Shown: positions 7,967 to 15,108 of the stretch, piece after piece
Layout of the letters: each line of letters opens with the position of its first letter
Numbering within the stretch: position 1 is the stretch's first letter
Assembly: GCA_049324315.1 (NCBI GenBank)
Contig: JBMOKU010000032.1
Coordinates: forward strand, 1 to 64,000
Length of the DNA: 64,000 nucleotides
Source: JBMOKU01 sp049324315
Lineage (GTDB): Bacteria > Bacillota > Clostridia > Peptostreptococcales > Thermotaleaceae
Reading direction: 5' to 3'
Translations under genes and position numbers: made by a program
The notes under the pieces: generated by a model
Told to the model about the DNA's origin: nothing
The model's input: only the letters and a program-made list of their open reading frames with translations
Database searches by the model: none

Positions 7967-9247
7967 TTACTTTAATAAATTTGGTAAAAAAGTTGAAATT
8001 TGTGGTATGAAGGTTAGCAGCGTAACTGCAGCGAATAAAGCGATGATAAACGGTAAAATAGCTCTTGTGATTTTCTCTATGGAAATCTTTGAAATATTTG
8101 AAGCAACAAACAGGTTTACCCCTAATGGAGGTGTTAAAAATCCGATTTCTGAATTTACAACCAACAATATACCGAAATGAATAGGATCAACGCCCAGGTT
8201 TGTAACTACTGGTAGTAATAATGGTGTCAAAATAATAACTGTCGCTAATGTTTCCATAAACATCCCTATAAACAATAAGAAGAAGTTGATAAGCATTAAA
8301 ATGACAAATTTATTTTGAGAAACGTTGGATAGAAATATTGCCATTTTATGCGGTATTTGATACATCGTCATTAATCGGCCAAAGGTTGTTGCAACGCCAA
8401 TAATGATCATGACAGATCCCACTGTAATTGCTGTTTTATATAATGAGTTATAGATTTGTTCAAATTTTAATTCTCTGTATATAAAAGCACCAACAACAAA
8501 ACCATACACCACTGCAACCACAGCGGCCTCTGTAGGCGTAAAAATACCGCCGTAAATTCCACCTAGAATAATTACCGGTGCCAAGAGCGCCCAAAATGCG
8601 TCCTTTAGTGCAATCATAAATTCTCTTACTGTGAACTTCTCTTCTGAACCTTTATACCTATTCTTTTTGGCGATGACGTAGCCTACGGCTATCAAGACAG
8701 CAGAGATAACAATACCGGGCATAATCCCGGCGATAAATAAATCTCCAATAGAGACACTGCCTACAACCCCATAGACCACCATAACAATACTGGGGGGAAT
8801 TAAGATTCCCAATGCACCACCGGAAGCTGCAACTGCAGATGCAAAATCCTTACTGTAGCCCTTCTTAATCATTGCCGGAATCATAATGGATCCAATGGCT
8901 GCAACCGTAGCAGGACCGGAACCGGATATGGCTGCAAAAAAGGCACAGGCTATGATGGTTACGGTGGCTAAGCCTCCTGTATACGACCCCATTAATACAT
9001 TGGCAACCCTTACCAATCTTTTGGACAAACCGCCTGTCTCCATCAAATTTCCTGCAAGAATAAAGAACGGGACTGCCATCAACGGGAAAGAATCTACGGC
9101 TACGAAGGATCCTTGGGCCAAATATACGGTAGGCATATTACTAAATATAAGTCCGAATAATGACGCTAAACCTATGGAAATCGCAATAGGTACACCTAAG
9201 AGTAAAAAAATCGTTAAGCTACCGAATAGTACGATTGATATTGACAT
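7967..9247 (-). CDS. dctM: TRAP transporter large permease subunit
   Basis: The 12-TM-type DctM permease of a tripartite ATP-independent periplasmic transporter, which imports an organic acid with Na+ or H+. The whole 426-residue protein is hydrophobic, with the family blocks FPLMAVPFFILAG near the N terminus, GSGPATVAAIGSIMIPAM, and IPPSIVMVVYGV. AGAAGGGAATGAAATT precedes the ATG. It follows dctQ by 16 bp and dctP is further upstream, so all three TRAP parts are present. Neighbouring GntR regulator, dehydrogenase and dehydratase suggest the cargo is a sugar acid or related hydroxy acid. Confidence 0.92.
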   Translation of the reverse strand: MSISIVLFGSLTIFLLLGVPIAISIGLASLFGLIFSNMPTVYLAQGSFVAVDSFPLMAVPFFILAGNLMETGGLSKRLVRVANVLMGSYTGGLATVTIIACAFFAAISGSGPATVAAIGSIMIPAMIKKGYSKDFASAVAASGGALGILIPPSIVMVVYGVVGSVSIGDLFIAGIMPGIVISAVLIAVGYVIAKKNRYKGSEEKFTVREFMIALKDAFWALLAPVIILGGIYGGIFTPTEAAVVAVVYGFVVGAFIYRELKFEQIYNSLYKTAITVGSVMIIIGVATTFGRLMTMYQIPHKMAIFLSNVSQNKFVILMLINFFLLFIGMFMETLATVIILTPLLLPVVTNLGVDPIHFGILLVVNSEIGFLTPPLGVNLFVASNISKISIEKITRAILPFIIALFAAVTLLTFIPQISTFLPNLLK

Positions 9248-9263
9248 AATTTCATTCCCTTCT

Positions 9264-9770
9264 CTAAGATTCTAAGCTTTCATGATCTTTATCCGGATCA
9301 TGAAAATGTTTAATATCAGCAGCAATCCTCTGGAGCAGTCTGAACATCATTAATCCATAACCTAATGGAATAGTCGTATATACCATATTCATAGGAATTC
9401 CTATCGCCGGTGATACCTGTTGATTTGCACTTAAGTGCTCCACTAAGTAGATACCATCCTTTAGTAAGACAAAGGTAAAACCAAGGAAAATCAAATCTCC
9501 CAGAATATGTGCCGCTTTTTTCGCTTTTCCCTTTAGAAACATGATGCCTACTTCCACACTTATGTGCTCTCTTTTCTTAACAGCAAGGGCTGCCGATATA
9601 TAAATCGTCCAAACAAATATAAATCTAGCCGCCTCTTCAGACCACGCCAAAGGCGCATTAAAAATAAATCTGGATAAAACTTGAAAGAATATAAAGATGG
9701 TCATAAACGTTAGAAGTATGGCAGCCAGATACTCTTCAAACTTGTCATCCAAACGCCTTAATAGATTCAT
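9264..9770 (-). CDS. dctQ: TRAP transporter small permease subunit
   Basis: The four-helix DctQ subunit that pairs with DctM. Hydrophobic segments alternate with short loops. The family motif region FQVLSRFIFNAPLAWSEEAARF is present near the first helices, and AALAVKKREHISVEVG follows. The ATG at 9770 is preceded by AAGGAGAG and gives MNLLRRLDDKFEEYL; the longer frame from 9812 adds 14 residues without a ribosome site. It lies between dctP (113 bp upstream, with a hairpin in the gap) and dctM. Confidence 0.9.
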   Translation of the reverse strand: MNLLRRLDDKFEEYLAAILLTFMTIFIFFQVLSRFIFNAPLAWSEEAARFIFVWTIYISAALAVKKREHISVEVGIMFLKGKAKKAAHILGDLIFLGFTFVLLKDGIYLVEHLSANQQVSPAIGIPMNMVYTTIPLGYGLMMFRLLQRIAADIKHFHDPDKDHESLES

Positions 9771-9830
9771 TTTATCTCTCCTTACCACTATGTCTATTAC
9801 ACAATATACCAATTATCTGTAATGATATGA

Positions 9831-9862
9831 ATGGGTTGAATATCATATCATATCCAACCCAT
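9831..9862. other. Intra-operon hairpin between dctP and dctQ
   Basis: ATGGGTTG (9831-9838) pairs with CAACCCAT (9855-9862). In the direction of transcription (minus) the hairpin is not followed by a T-run, so it looks like an mRNA-stabilising or processing hairpin rather than a terminator. Such hairpins after dctP would favour excess binding protein over permease; that role is inference. Confidence 0.45.
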
Positions 9863-9882
9863 TTTTTCTTTCATGCTAAAAG

Positions 9883-10923
9883 TTACTTCGCTAGCTCTTT
9901 TTGAACTCTATCAAGATATTCAGCAATTTTTCCCTTTGCAAACTCTCCATAGATACTTTGTGCTTTTTCTTGGAATGCTTTCTGTTCTTCCGGTGTTAAT
10001 TCGATTACTTTCATTCCGTTGGCTTCCAGTTCTTTTGCCAGTGTTGCATTTGCTTCTCTATTTAATTTTCTCTCATGATCTCTTGCAATCTTAGCTGCTT
10101 CCATGATAGCTTCTTGCTCTTCCGGTGTTGATTCATCCCAGAATTTTTGACTGATCATAAATACAAATGGTGAATATAAATGCTTTGTTAATGATGTATA
10201 CCCTTGCACTTCGTAGAACTTGTTGTAATAGATTGTAGCTATTGGGTTTTCTTGTCCATCTACTGTTTTTTGTTGTAATGCTGTAAACAATTCACCAAAT
10301 GCCATTGGTGTTGGGTTTGCACCAAATGCTCTAAAGGCTGCCAAGTGAATTGGGTTTTCCATAGTTCTTACCTTTAAGCCTTTCATATCTTCAGGCTTTC
10401 TTACTTCTACCTCTCTATTGGTTAAGTTTCTAAATCCATTTTCCCAGTAAACCAAGCCTTTCATTCCTTTAGCCGATAATGAATCAAGCAATTCTTGCCC
10501 AATAGGGCCATCCAAGATCCTATCTGCTGCCGCTTCATCCGGGAATAGATATGGGAAGTCAAATACTTTAAATTCTTCTACAAAGTTACCAATCGGCGCA
10601 GTAGAAGGACATGTGCCTTCTTGGGTTCCAAGTTGAAGTCCTTCCATCATGGCACGGTCATCGCCCAATGCGCTATTGGCAAATAATTGGACGTCAATCG
10701 TATCTACCCTCTTGTTTAGCTCTTCCTTGAATTTCTCTAACCCTTTGAACTGTGGATGGTCTTCGTTTAGCCCTATACCAATTCTCATAACTCTCTTTTC
10801 AACCGACTGACTTTCCGGTGTATTGCTGCTATCAGCAGGTGCTTGCTCTTTTGGTGTGCACCCTGCAAATAACCCCACTACCAGTATTAGTGTTAATACG
10901 ATTGATAAAGTCCTTTTTAACAC
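9883..10923 (-). CDS. dctP: TRAP transporter substrate-binding lipoprotein
   Basis: The extracytoplasmic solute receptor of the TRAP system. Translation starts at a GTG after AGGGAGGG. A signal peptide with lipobox LFAGC places the mature protein on the outer face of the membrane, anchored through Cys22. The DctP fold is recognisable by RIGIGLNEDHPQFKGLEKF, the hinge region GLKVRTMENP (Arg expected to bind the substrate carboxylate) and FGELFTALQQKTVDGQENP. At 346 residues it has the normal length. It lies 105 bp after the dehydrogenase gene and before dctQM. Confidence 0.92.
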   Translation of the reverse strand: MLKRTLSIVLTLILVVGLFAGCTPKEQAPADSSNTPESQSVEKRVMRIGIGLNEDHPQFKGLEKFKEELNKRVDTIDVQLFANSALGDDRAMMEGLQLGTQEGTCPSTAPIGNFVEEFKVFDFPYLFPDEAAADRILDGPIGQELLDSLSAKGMKGLVYWENGFRNLTNREVEVRKPEDMKGLKVRTMENPIHLAAFRAFGANPTPMAFGELFTALQQKTVDGQENPIATIYYNKFYEVQGYTSLTKHLYSPFVFMISQKFWDESTPEEQEAIMEAAKIARDHERKLNREANATLAKELEANGMKVIELTPEEQKAFQEKAQSIYGEFAKGKIAEYLDRVQKELAK

Positions 10924-11028
10924 ACAAATCCCTCCCTAAATAATGATCATTTTTTACATTATAGAATAAGACAACCCACACTTAAGAATATTTGACACCT
11001 CATACTATGGTATCGTAGATTGACTTAC

Positions 11029-12117
11029 TTATAATCTTTCATGGTTATACTTCTCTAATTTTTGTATCGCATCAAACAGCATATCTTTCGATACTTTATA
11101 AGGCATCTTCAACATATCCGGAGCATTGACTGCTTTTTCCAATACTGGTTCAAGATATTCTCTGTCATTCTTAACATCTATATCTTCCAAGCATGTTGGC
11201 AATTTCACCGCTTTATAGAATGGATATAGCTTATCTAATTCTTCCAGCTGATTATTCATAGTCAACAATACCAATACACCATAAGCTACTACTTCTCCAT
11301 GAAGATGGAACCTTTCAATTTCTTCCAGTAACGTAAGTCCATAGAATAGTCCATGGGCTGCTGCCCCGTTATTCTCATCTCCTACCAGCATGGCAACAAT
11401 CCCTGTGCTGATGATATTGTTTAGGATAATTTGTTCCAATGCAAATGAGCTTTCGCTTTTCTCGCTATCATCCATAGCTTCCCCGCCATACTGAATAAGC
11501 GGTTCTGCACACATTATACTTAGGGACTTGGCCATGGCAGCGCTATGGGCCAATCGTTTTCCTTTGGTCGTTACATGAACCTCATAATACTTTGCAAGGG
11601 TATCTCCGATGCCAGCCCATAAATACTTCGTTGGAGCTTTGGCAATAACGTCGCTATCTATCAGAATATGTACAGGCGGTCTTGTAAGCTGATATAAAGA
11701 ATCAAAATCACCTTTTTCGGAGTATACAATGGACAGCGCAGTCGTCGCTGCACACGTTGCCGCAATGGTAGGCACAGTAATGATCGGCAGCTTGGTTCGT
11801 TCAGAAACTGCTTTAGCCGTATCGATGGCCTTACCACCACCTACCCCTATAATGCTTTCCGCTTTTTGCTGCAAGGCCTTACTGCATAACTCTTCAATAT
11901 TCTTGAACGTGCATTCTCCACCATACCACGCCACTTCTACAACGTCTATTCCAGTCGCTGCCAGAGATGCCGTTATCTTCGAGCTGGCTTTTTCCAGTGC
12001 AGTCTTTCCACCTATGATGAGTGTCTTGCTTCCATATGATTTTACTACGCTGCCTATGTTCTCTAAAACGTTTTCTCCAACTGTATAATGAGGAAATCTC
12101 ACCGTTACATTTTTCAT
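11029..12117 (-). CDS. Metal-dependent (iron/zinc) dehydrogenase, GldA/HcxA-like
   Basis: Member of the group III (iron-containing) alcohol dehydrogenase superfamily, closest by eye to glycerol dehydrogenase and the hydroxycarboxylate dehydrogenase HcxA. The NAD-binding loop GVGGGKAIDTAKAV is present. Candidate metal ligands are Asp in GIGDTLAKYYE, His in AAHGLFYG and His in LHGEVVAYG. The length, 362 residues, is typical. The start ATG overlaps the gntR stop (ATGA), so translation is coupled. In an operon with a 2-oxo-acid-forming dehydratase and a TRAP importer it could reduce or oxidise a hydroxy acid; the substrate is inferred only from context. Confidence 0.83.
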   Translation of the reverse strand: MKNVTVRFPHYTVGENVLENIGSVVKSYGSKTLIIGGKTALEKASSKITASLAATGIDVVEVAWYGGECTFKNIEELCSKALQQKAESIIGVGGGKAIDTAKAVSERTKLPIITVPTIAATCAATTALSIVYSEKGDFDSLYQLTRPPVHILIDSDVIAKAPTKYLWAGIGDTLAKYYEVHVTTKGKRLAHSAAMAKSLSIMCAEPLIQYGGEAMDDSEKSESSFALEQIILNNIISTGIVAMLVGDENNGAAAHGLFYGLTLLEEIERFHLHGEVVAYGVLVLLTMNNQLEELDKLYPFYKAVKLPTCLEDIDVKNDREYLEPVLEKAVNAPDMLKMPYKVSKDMLFDAIQKLEKYNHERL

Positions 12118-12845
12118 GACTCTTCACCCTCCACATCAGTAGATTCCGGTAAAGTCTCTTGCTTTTCTTTAATGCTCTTAATTTCATTGATGGTTCTTTC
12201 AATGTGCCGCTTCATAAACAACGCAGCCAGCTCAGCATCTCTCTCTTTAATGGCATCGATGATTTTCTTATGTTCATAGAGACCACCTTTAGGTCCTAAA
12301 TATTTATTAATCTCTCTTTGGTGGAATTTCCACAGGTCCGTTAGTATGCTATTTACTTTAATAATCAAGGAGTTACCTGTTCCTTTTGCAATACTCATAT
12401 GAAAGTCATAATCGGCATAAGTAAACTTTTGAGGCTCATCTTTATAAGTACACATATCTTGATAGCATCTCTCAAGATGCTCAATGGTATCGCTGCTGCA
12501 TCTTTCTGCACAAATCCGTGCGCTATCCACTTCCATCATTTTTCTAAACTCTAAAATATCTAACAAGTTATCCTTTTCCAGGAGAATCATGGGAATGAGG
12601 CTGTTTAGATACATGGATGGCGATAGTTCATTGACAAAGGTACCTTCCCCTTGTTTTTTCGAAAGTACATTTAGTGCTACCAATTTTTCGATGGCTTCTC
12701 TTACAGAAATCCTACTTACACCCAACTCCTGCGCCAGTTGATTCTCTGAAGCAATTTTCATACCCGGTGTCCATTCCTTGTTGAGTATTCTTTCCTCTAT
12801 AGTTTTATAGACAAGTTCACTGGCATTCACTTTTTTATTCTCCAT
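12114..12845 (-). CDS. GntR-family (FadR/FCD) transcriptional regulator
   Basis: Local repressor of the dehydrogenase-TRAP-dehydratase operon. The N-terminal winged HTH (about 8-75) contains SENQLAQELGVSRISVREAI; the C-terminal all-helical FCD domain (about 90-225) binds the effector, normally a carboxylate, with likely metal-binding residues in YDFHMSIAKGT and FMKRHIE. It is the first gene of the operon and overlaps the next gene by 4 bp. Two TTGTnnnACAA-type operators, one downstream of its own -10 box, point to autorepression. The length of 243 residues is normal. Confidence 0.92.
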   Translation of the reverse strand: MENKKVNASELVYKTIEERILNKEWTPGMKIASENQLAQELGVSRISVREAIEKLVALNVLSKKQGEGTFVNELSPSMYLNSLIPMILLEKDNLLDILEFRKMMEVDSARICAERCSSDTIEHLERCYQDMCTYKDEPQKFTYADYDFHMSIAKGTGNSLIIKVNSILTDLWKFHQREINKYLGPKGGLYEHKKIIDAIKERDAELAALFMKRHIERTINEIKSIKEKQETLPESTDVEGEES

Positions 12846-12870
12846 TTATTCACACCCCTGTTTAAACATA

Positions 12871-12920
12871 AGTTGTATTACAACTAATTTGATTATATAG
12901 CAACATCTTATACGCGTCAA
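12871..12920 (-). promoter_or_regulatory. gntR operon promoter with operator at +1
   Basis: On the minus strand, TTGACG (12915-12920), a 17-bp spacer and TATAAT (12892-12897) form a strong promoter. The 15-bp dyad AGTTGTATTACAACT (12871-12885) begins a few bases downstream and would cover the start site. It fits the FadR-type TTGT-N3-ACAA operator. Confidence 0.75.
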
Positions 12921-13017
12921 TATATATTCTAAATTTTTATTCAATTAGTCAATCCTTTTGTTTTACAGAGTTTCATCGCATCAAACTCGTACTCTGTCGC
13001 TTTAATTTTTCAGCATC

Positions 13018-13032
13018 AGTTGTATTACAACC
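13018..13032. promoter_or_regulatory. Second GntR-type operator
   Basis: AGTTGTATTACAACC repeats 14 of 15 bases of the operator at 12871-12885. The start-to-start distance is 147 bp, close to 14 helical turns, which would suit DNA looping. Confidence 0.65.
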
Positions 13033-13157
13033 TACACAAAACATCATTTTTTACCCAAGCTTGTCATACAAGTATTTTGTATTCATATATCAAATCATCT
13101 GTCGTTCCTCATATTAATATAGCCTCTTCAAGACAAGTCTCCTTTACAATTGTTGTA

Positions 13158-13210
13158 GAAAAAAGAACACCACCGATCACGTAAAAATAAGATTGGTGGT
13201 GTTCTTTTTG
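13158..13210. terminator. Strong bidirectional terminator without an obvious gene
   Basis: AGAACACCACCGATC (13164-13178) pairs with GATTGGTGGTGTTCT (13191-13205), with A-rich and T-rich flanks so that it can work on either strand. No protein gene ends here: gntR points away on the left and the next gene starts at 13369. An untranslated RNA ending here is possible. Confidence 0.65.
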
Positions 13211-13368
13211 CGATTGTCTTCGTTATTTCTTTATATTCCCTCTTCATAGGTATACATTTTAAAGCAAATATAACTATTCCGATATAAATACTATATTTTT
13301 TAGTAATAAGACAACCTTGTCTCTCAATAATATATAGTAATACTAAGCATTTTCAAGGAGGATACAAT

Positions 13369-13671
13369 ATGAAATTTTATAGAAATACTTGCCATACACA
13401 AGAAAAGCCCACTAAAGAAAAAGGCCTTCTAGTAGGCTTCATCTTGTCGATATTTACTATTCTATGGCATTTGCTGCATTGTGGCTTACCACTTATTATG
13501 CCAGTATTCATTCTTCTAAATATACCCATGCCGGCGTTTCTACATCATGTGAAAATCCCTTTTATTTTCACAGTAATCTCAATTTTGTGGATTATATATT
13601 ACCTGCTGCATAAAAGGATCGTCATCTATAGGATTCACCCTTTCCATACACACTACAAAGCACATAAATAA
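13369..13671 (+). CDS. Small His-rich membrane protein, unknown function
   Basis: A 100-residue protein with a perfect AAGGAGGAT ribosome site. Two or three hydrophobic segments are visible: about 20-38, 41-55 and 62-82. The segment LWHLLHCGLPLIMP has the LHC-x3-P arrangement that is reminiscent of MerC-like mercury transport proteins, but the resemblance is weak. The C-terminal tail is rich in His (IHPFHTHYKAHK) and could bind a metal ion. It stands alone, with dinB convergent on the right. I do not recognise a family with confidence. Confidence 0.6.
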   Translation: MKFYRNTCHTQEKPTKEKGLLVGFILSIFTILWHLLHCGLPLIMPVFILLNIPMPAFLHHVKIPFIFTVISILWIIYYLLHKRIVIYRIHPFHTHYKAHK

Positions 13672-13699
13672 TTTGAAGATCCAACAGTTAGTGGGCAGC

Positions 13700-14770
13700 T
13701 CACTCATGGAAATAGGATGCACCTGGAGTAAAGAACGATAACTGCTCTATCCTATTCTGTTCCGTAAGATTTGATACCGTTAGGCCAATGAGTCTTATCC
13801 CTTTTTCAATCTCAATACTGTCCAGAATATCCGATGCCACTCGATATATATCTTCGTAAAGACAGATAGATTCAGGGATCGTCTTCCTCTTGGTGTGGTT
13901 TTCAAAATCTCCCGTTTTAATCTTTATGGTGACGGTCTTGGCCGATATCTTATGCTCTAATAAATAGAAGGAAATCTCTTCGGCAAATTCCAGCAAATGC
14001 TTTCGCAGTATCTCTTTATCTCGAGTATCTTCTGCCAGCGTCGTCTCACGACCTATTGATTTTCTTTCTCTGCTTGACGCTACAGGTCTGTGATCAACCC
14101 CTCTAACTCTATCATAGACTTCAATACCATATTTTCCAAAGAAATCTATCAAATATTCCTTTGGCAGTTTCATAATATCTTCTATGGTAAATATCCCAAT
14201 CCTATTTAATCTGGCAGCAGATTTTGCCCCAATGCCATAGACCTTTCTTATAGGCAATGGCTTTAACAAATCAGGTATCATATCCTCTGTGATCACCATA
14301 AATCCATCCGGTTTGTTCCAATCCGAAGCCAACTTTGCTAAAAACTTATTATAGGACACACCTACAGAAATGGTCAGTTTTGTCCTCTTTAACACCTCAT
14401 TTTTAATGTACGTTCCTATATCTATAGGATCTTCCGGCAAATATGTAACATCTATGTACGCCTCATCGATAGACAAAGGCTCAACCTGGTCCGTCAGTTC
14501 ATAGAAAATACTAAAGACCTCTCTGGATACTTCTTCATACCGGTCATGCCTGGTGGGTAAAAATATGGCATTGGGACATCGCTGCTTGGCTAAATAGGTA
14601 GGCATGGCTGAATGGATACCATAGCGCCTTGCTTCATAGGAGCAAGTGGCCACCACACCGCGATCCCCTGTACCGCCTACAACCACAGGTTTTCCTAATA
14701 ATCTGGGATTATCAATTTGTTCTACTGAGGCAAAAAAAGCATCCAAATCCACATGTAAAATAGACCTCAA
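13700..14770 (-). CDS. dinB: DNA polymerase IV (Y-family)
   Basis: Error-prone translesion polymerase. Catalytic acidic residues lie in the N-terminal HVDLDAFFASVEQ and in PLSIDEAYIDVT; the finger motif VATCSYEARRYGI is intact. The helix-hairpin-helix thumb (KVYGIGAKSAARLNRIGI) and the little-finger domain follow. The 356-residue length is usual. Translation begins at a TTG with AGAGGTGAG 6 bp upstream. No canonical beta-clamp motif was confirmed, though QLSFF near the C terminus resembles one. It is monocistronic and convergent with the small membrane protein gene. Confidence 0.93.
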   Translation of the reverse strand: MRSILHVDLDAFFASVEQIDNPRLLGKPVVVGGTGDRGVVATCSYEARRYGIHSAMPTYLAKQRCPNAIFLPTRHDRYEEVSREVFSIFYELTDQVEPLSIDEAYIDVTYLPEDPIDIGTYIKNEVLKRTKLTISVGVSYNKFLAKLASDWNKPDGFMVITEDMIPDLLKPLPIRKVYGIGAKSAARLNRIGIFTIEDIMKLPKEYLIDFFGKYGIEVYDRVRGVDHRPVASSRERKSIGRETTLAEDTRDKEILRKHLLEFAEEISFYLLEHKISAKTVTIKIKTGDFENHTKRKTIPESICLYEDIYRVASDILDSIEIEKGIRLIGLTVSNLTEQNRIEQLSFFTPGASYFHE

Positions 14771-14808
14771 GGTGAACTCACCTCTTCTATATAAGTTATA
14801 ATAGATAT

Positions 14809-14842
14809 GTTACATCCGCTATGCCACGCGGACAGTTCCTCA
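14809..14842. repeat. Partial copy of intergenic repeat family B (left end)
   Basis: GTTACATCCGCTATGCCACG and the following GGACAGTTCC closely match the left half of the complete element at 61744-61839. Confidence 0.6.
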
Positions 14843-14853
14843 GGCACATAGCA

Positions 14854-15015
14854 CATATGGTTAGACGTTAGAAGTTAGACATTAGAGGCTTTATGTCTAT
14901 CTTTGGAGTCCTTAAGCTTATAAGATCGACCCTGGAACTTCTAACCTCTAACTTCTAACCAAATTGAAGTCTAACTCTCGACAATGAGCATCTTTAAACG
15001 GAAATGAAACTTTAC
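14854..15015. repeat. Intergenic repeat family A, copy 1
   Basis: About 160 bp bounded by CATATGGTTAGACG and AAATGAAACTTTAC. It contains TTAGAAGTTAGA-type arms that are inverted at the far side (CTCTAACTTCTAACC), so the RNA or single strand can fold into a long hairpin. A second copy lies at 20599-20770. No ORF is carried. Confidence 0.8.
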
Positions 15016-15060
15016 GATTCCACATCTATACTCTTAGTATAGCAGTATTTATACCGTTTC

Positions 15061-15100
15061 ACAAAGAAAAACCGAACAAACGATCGGTTTTTCTTTGTAT
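15061..15100 (-). terminator. Terminator after the GGDEF/HD-GYP gene
   Basis: AAAGAAAAACCGA pairs with TCGGTTTTTCTTT around a short loop, just downstream of the stop at 15109. It is T-rich on the minus strand. Confidence 0.8.
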
Positions 15101-15108
15101 GTGAATGA

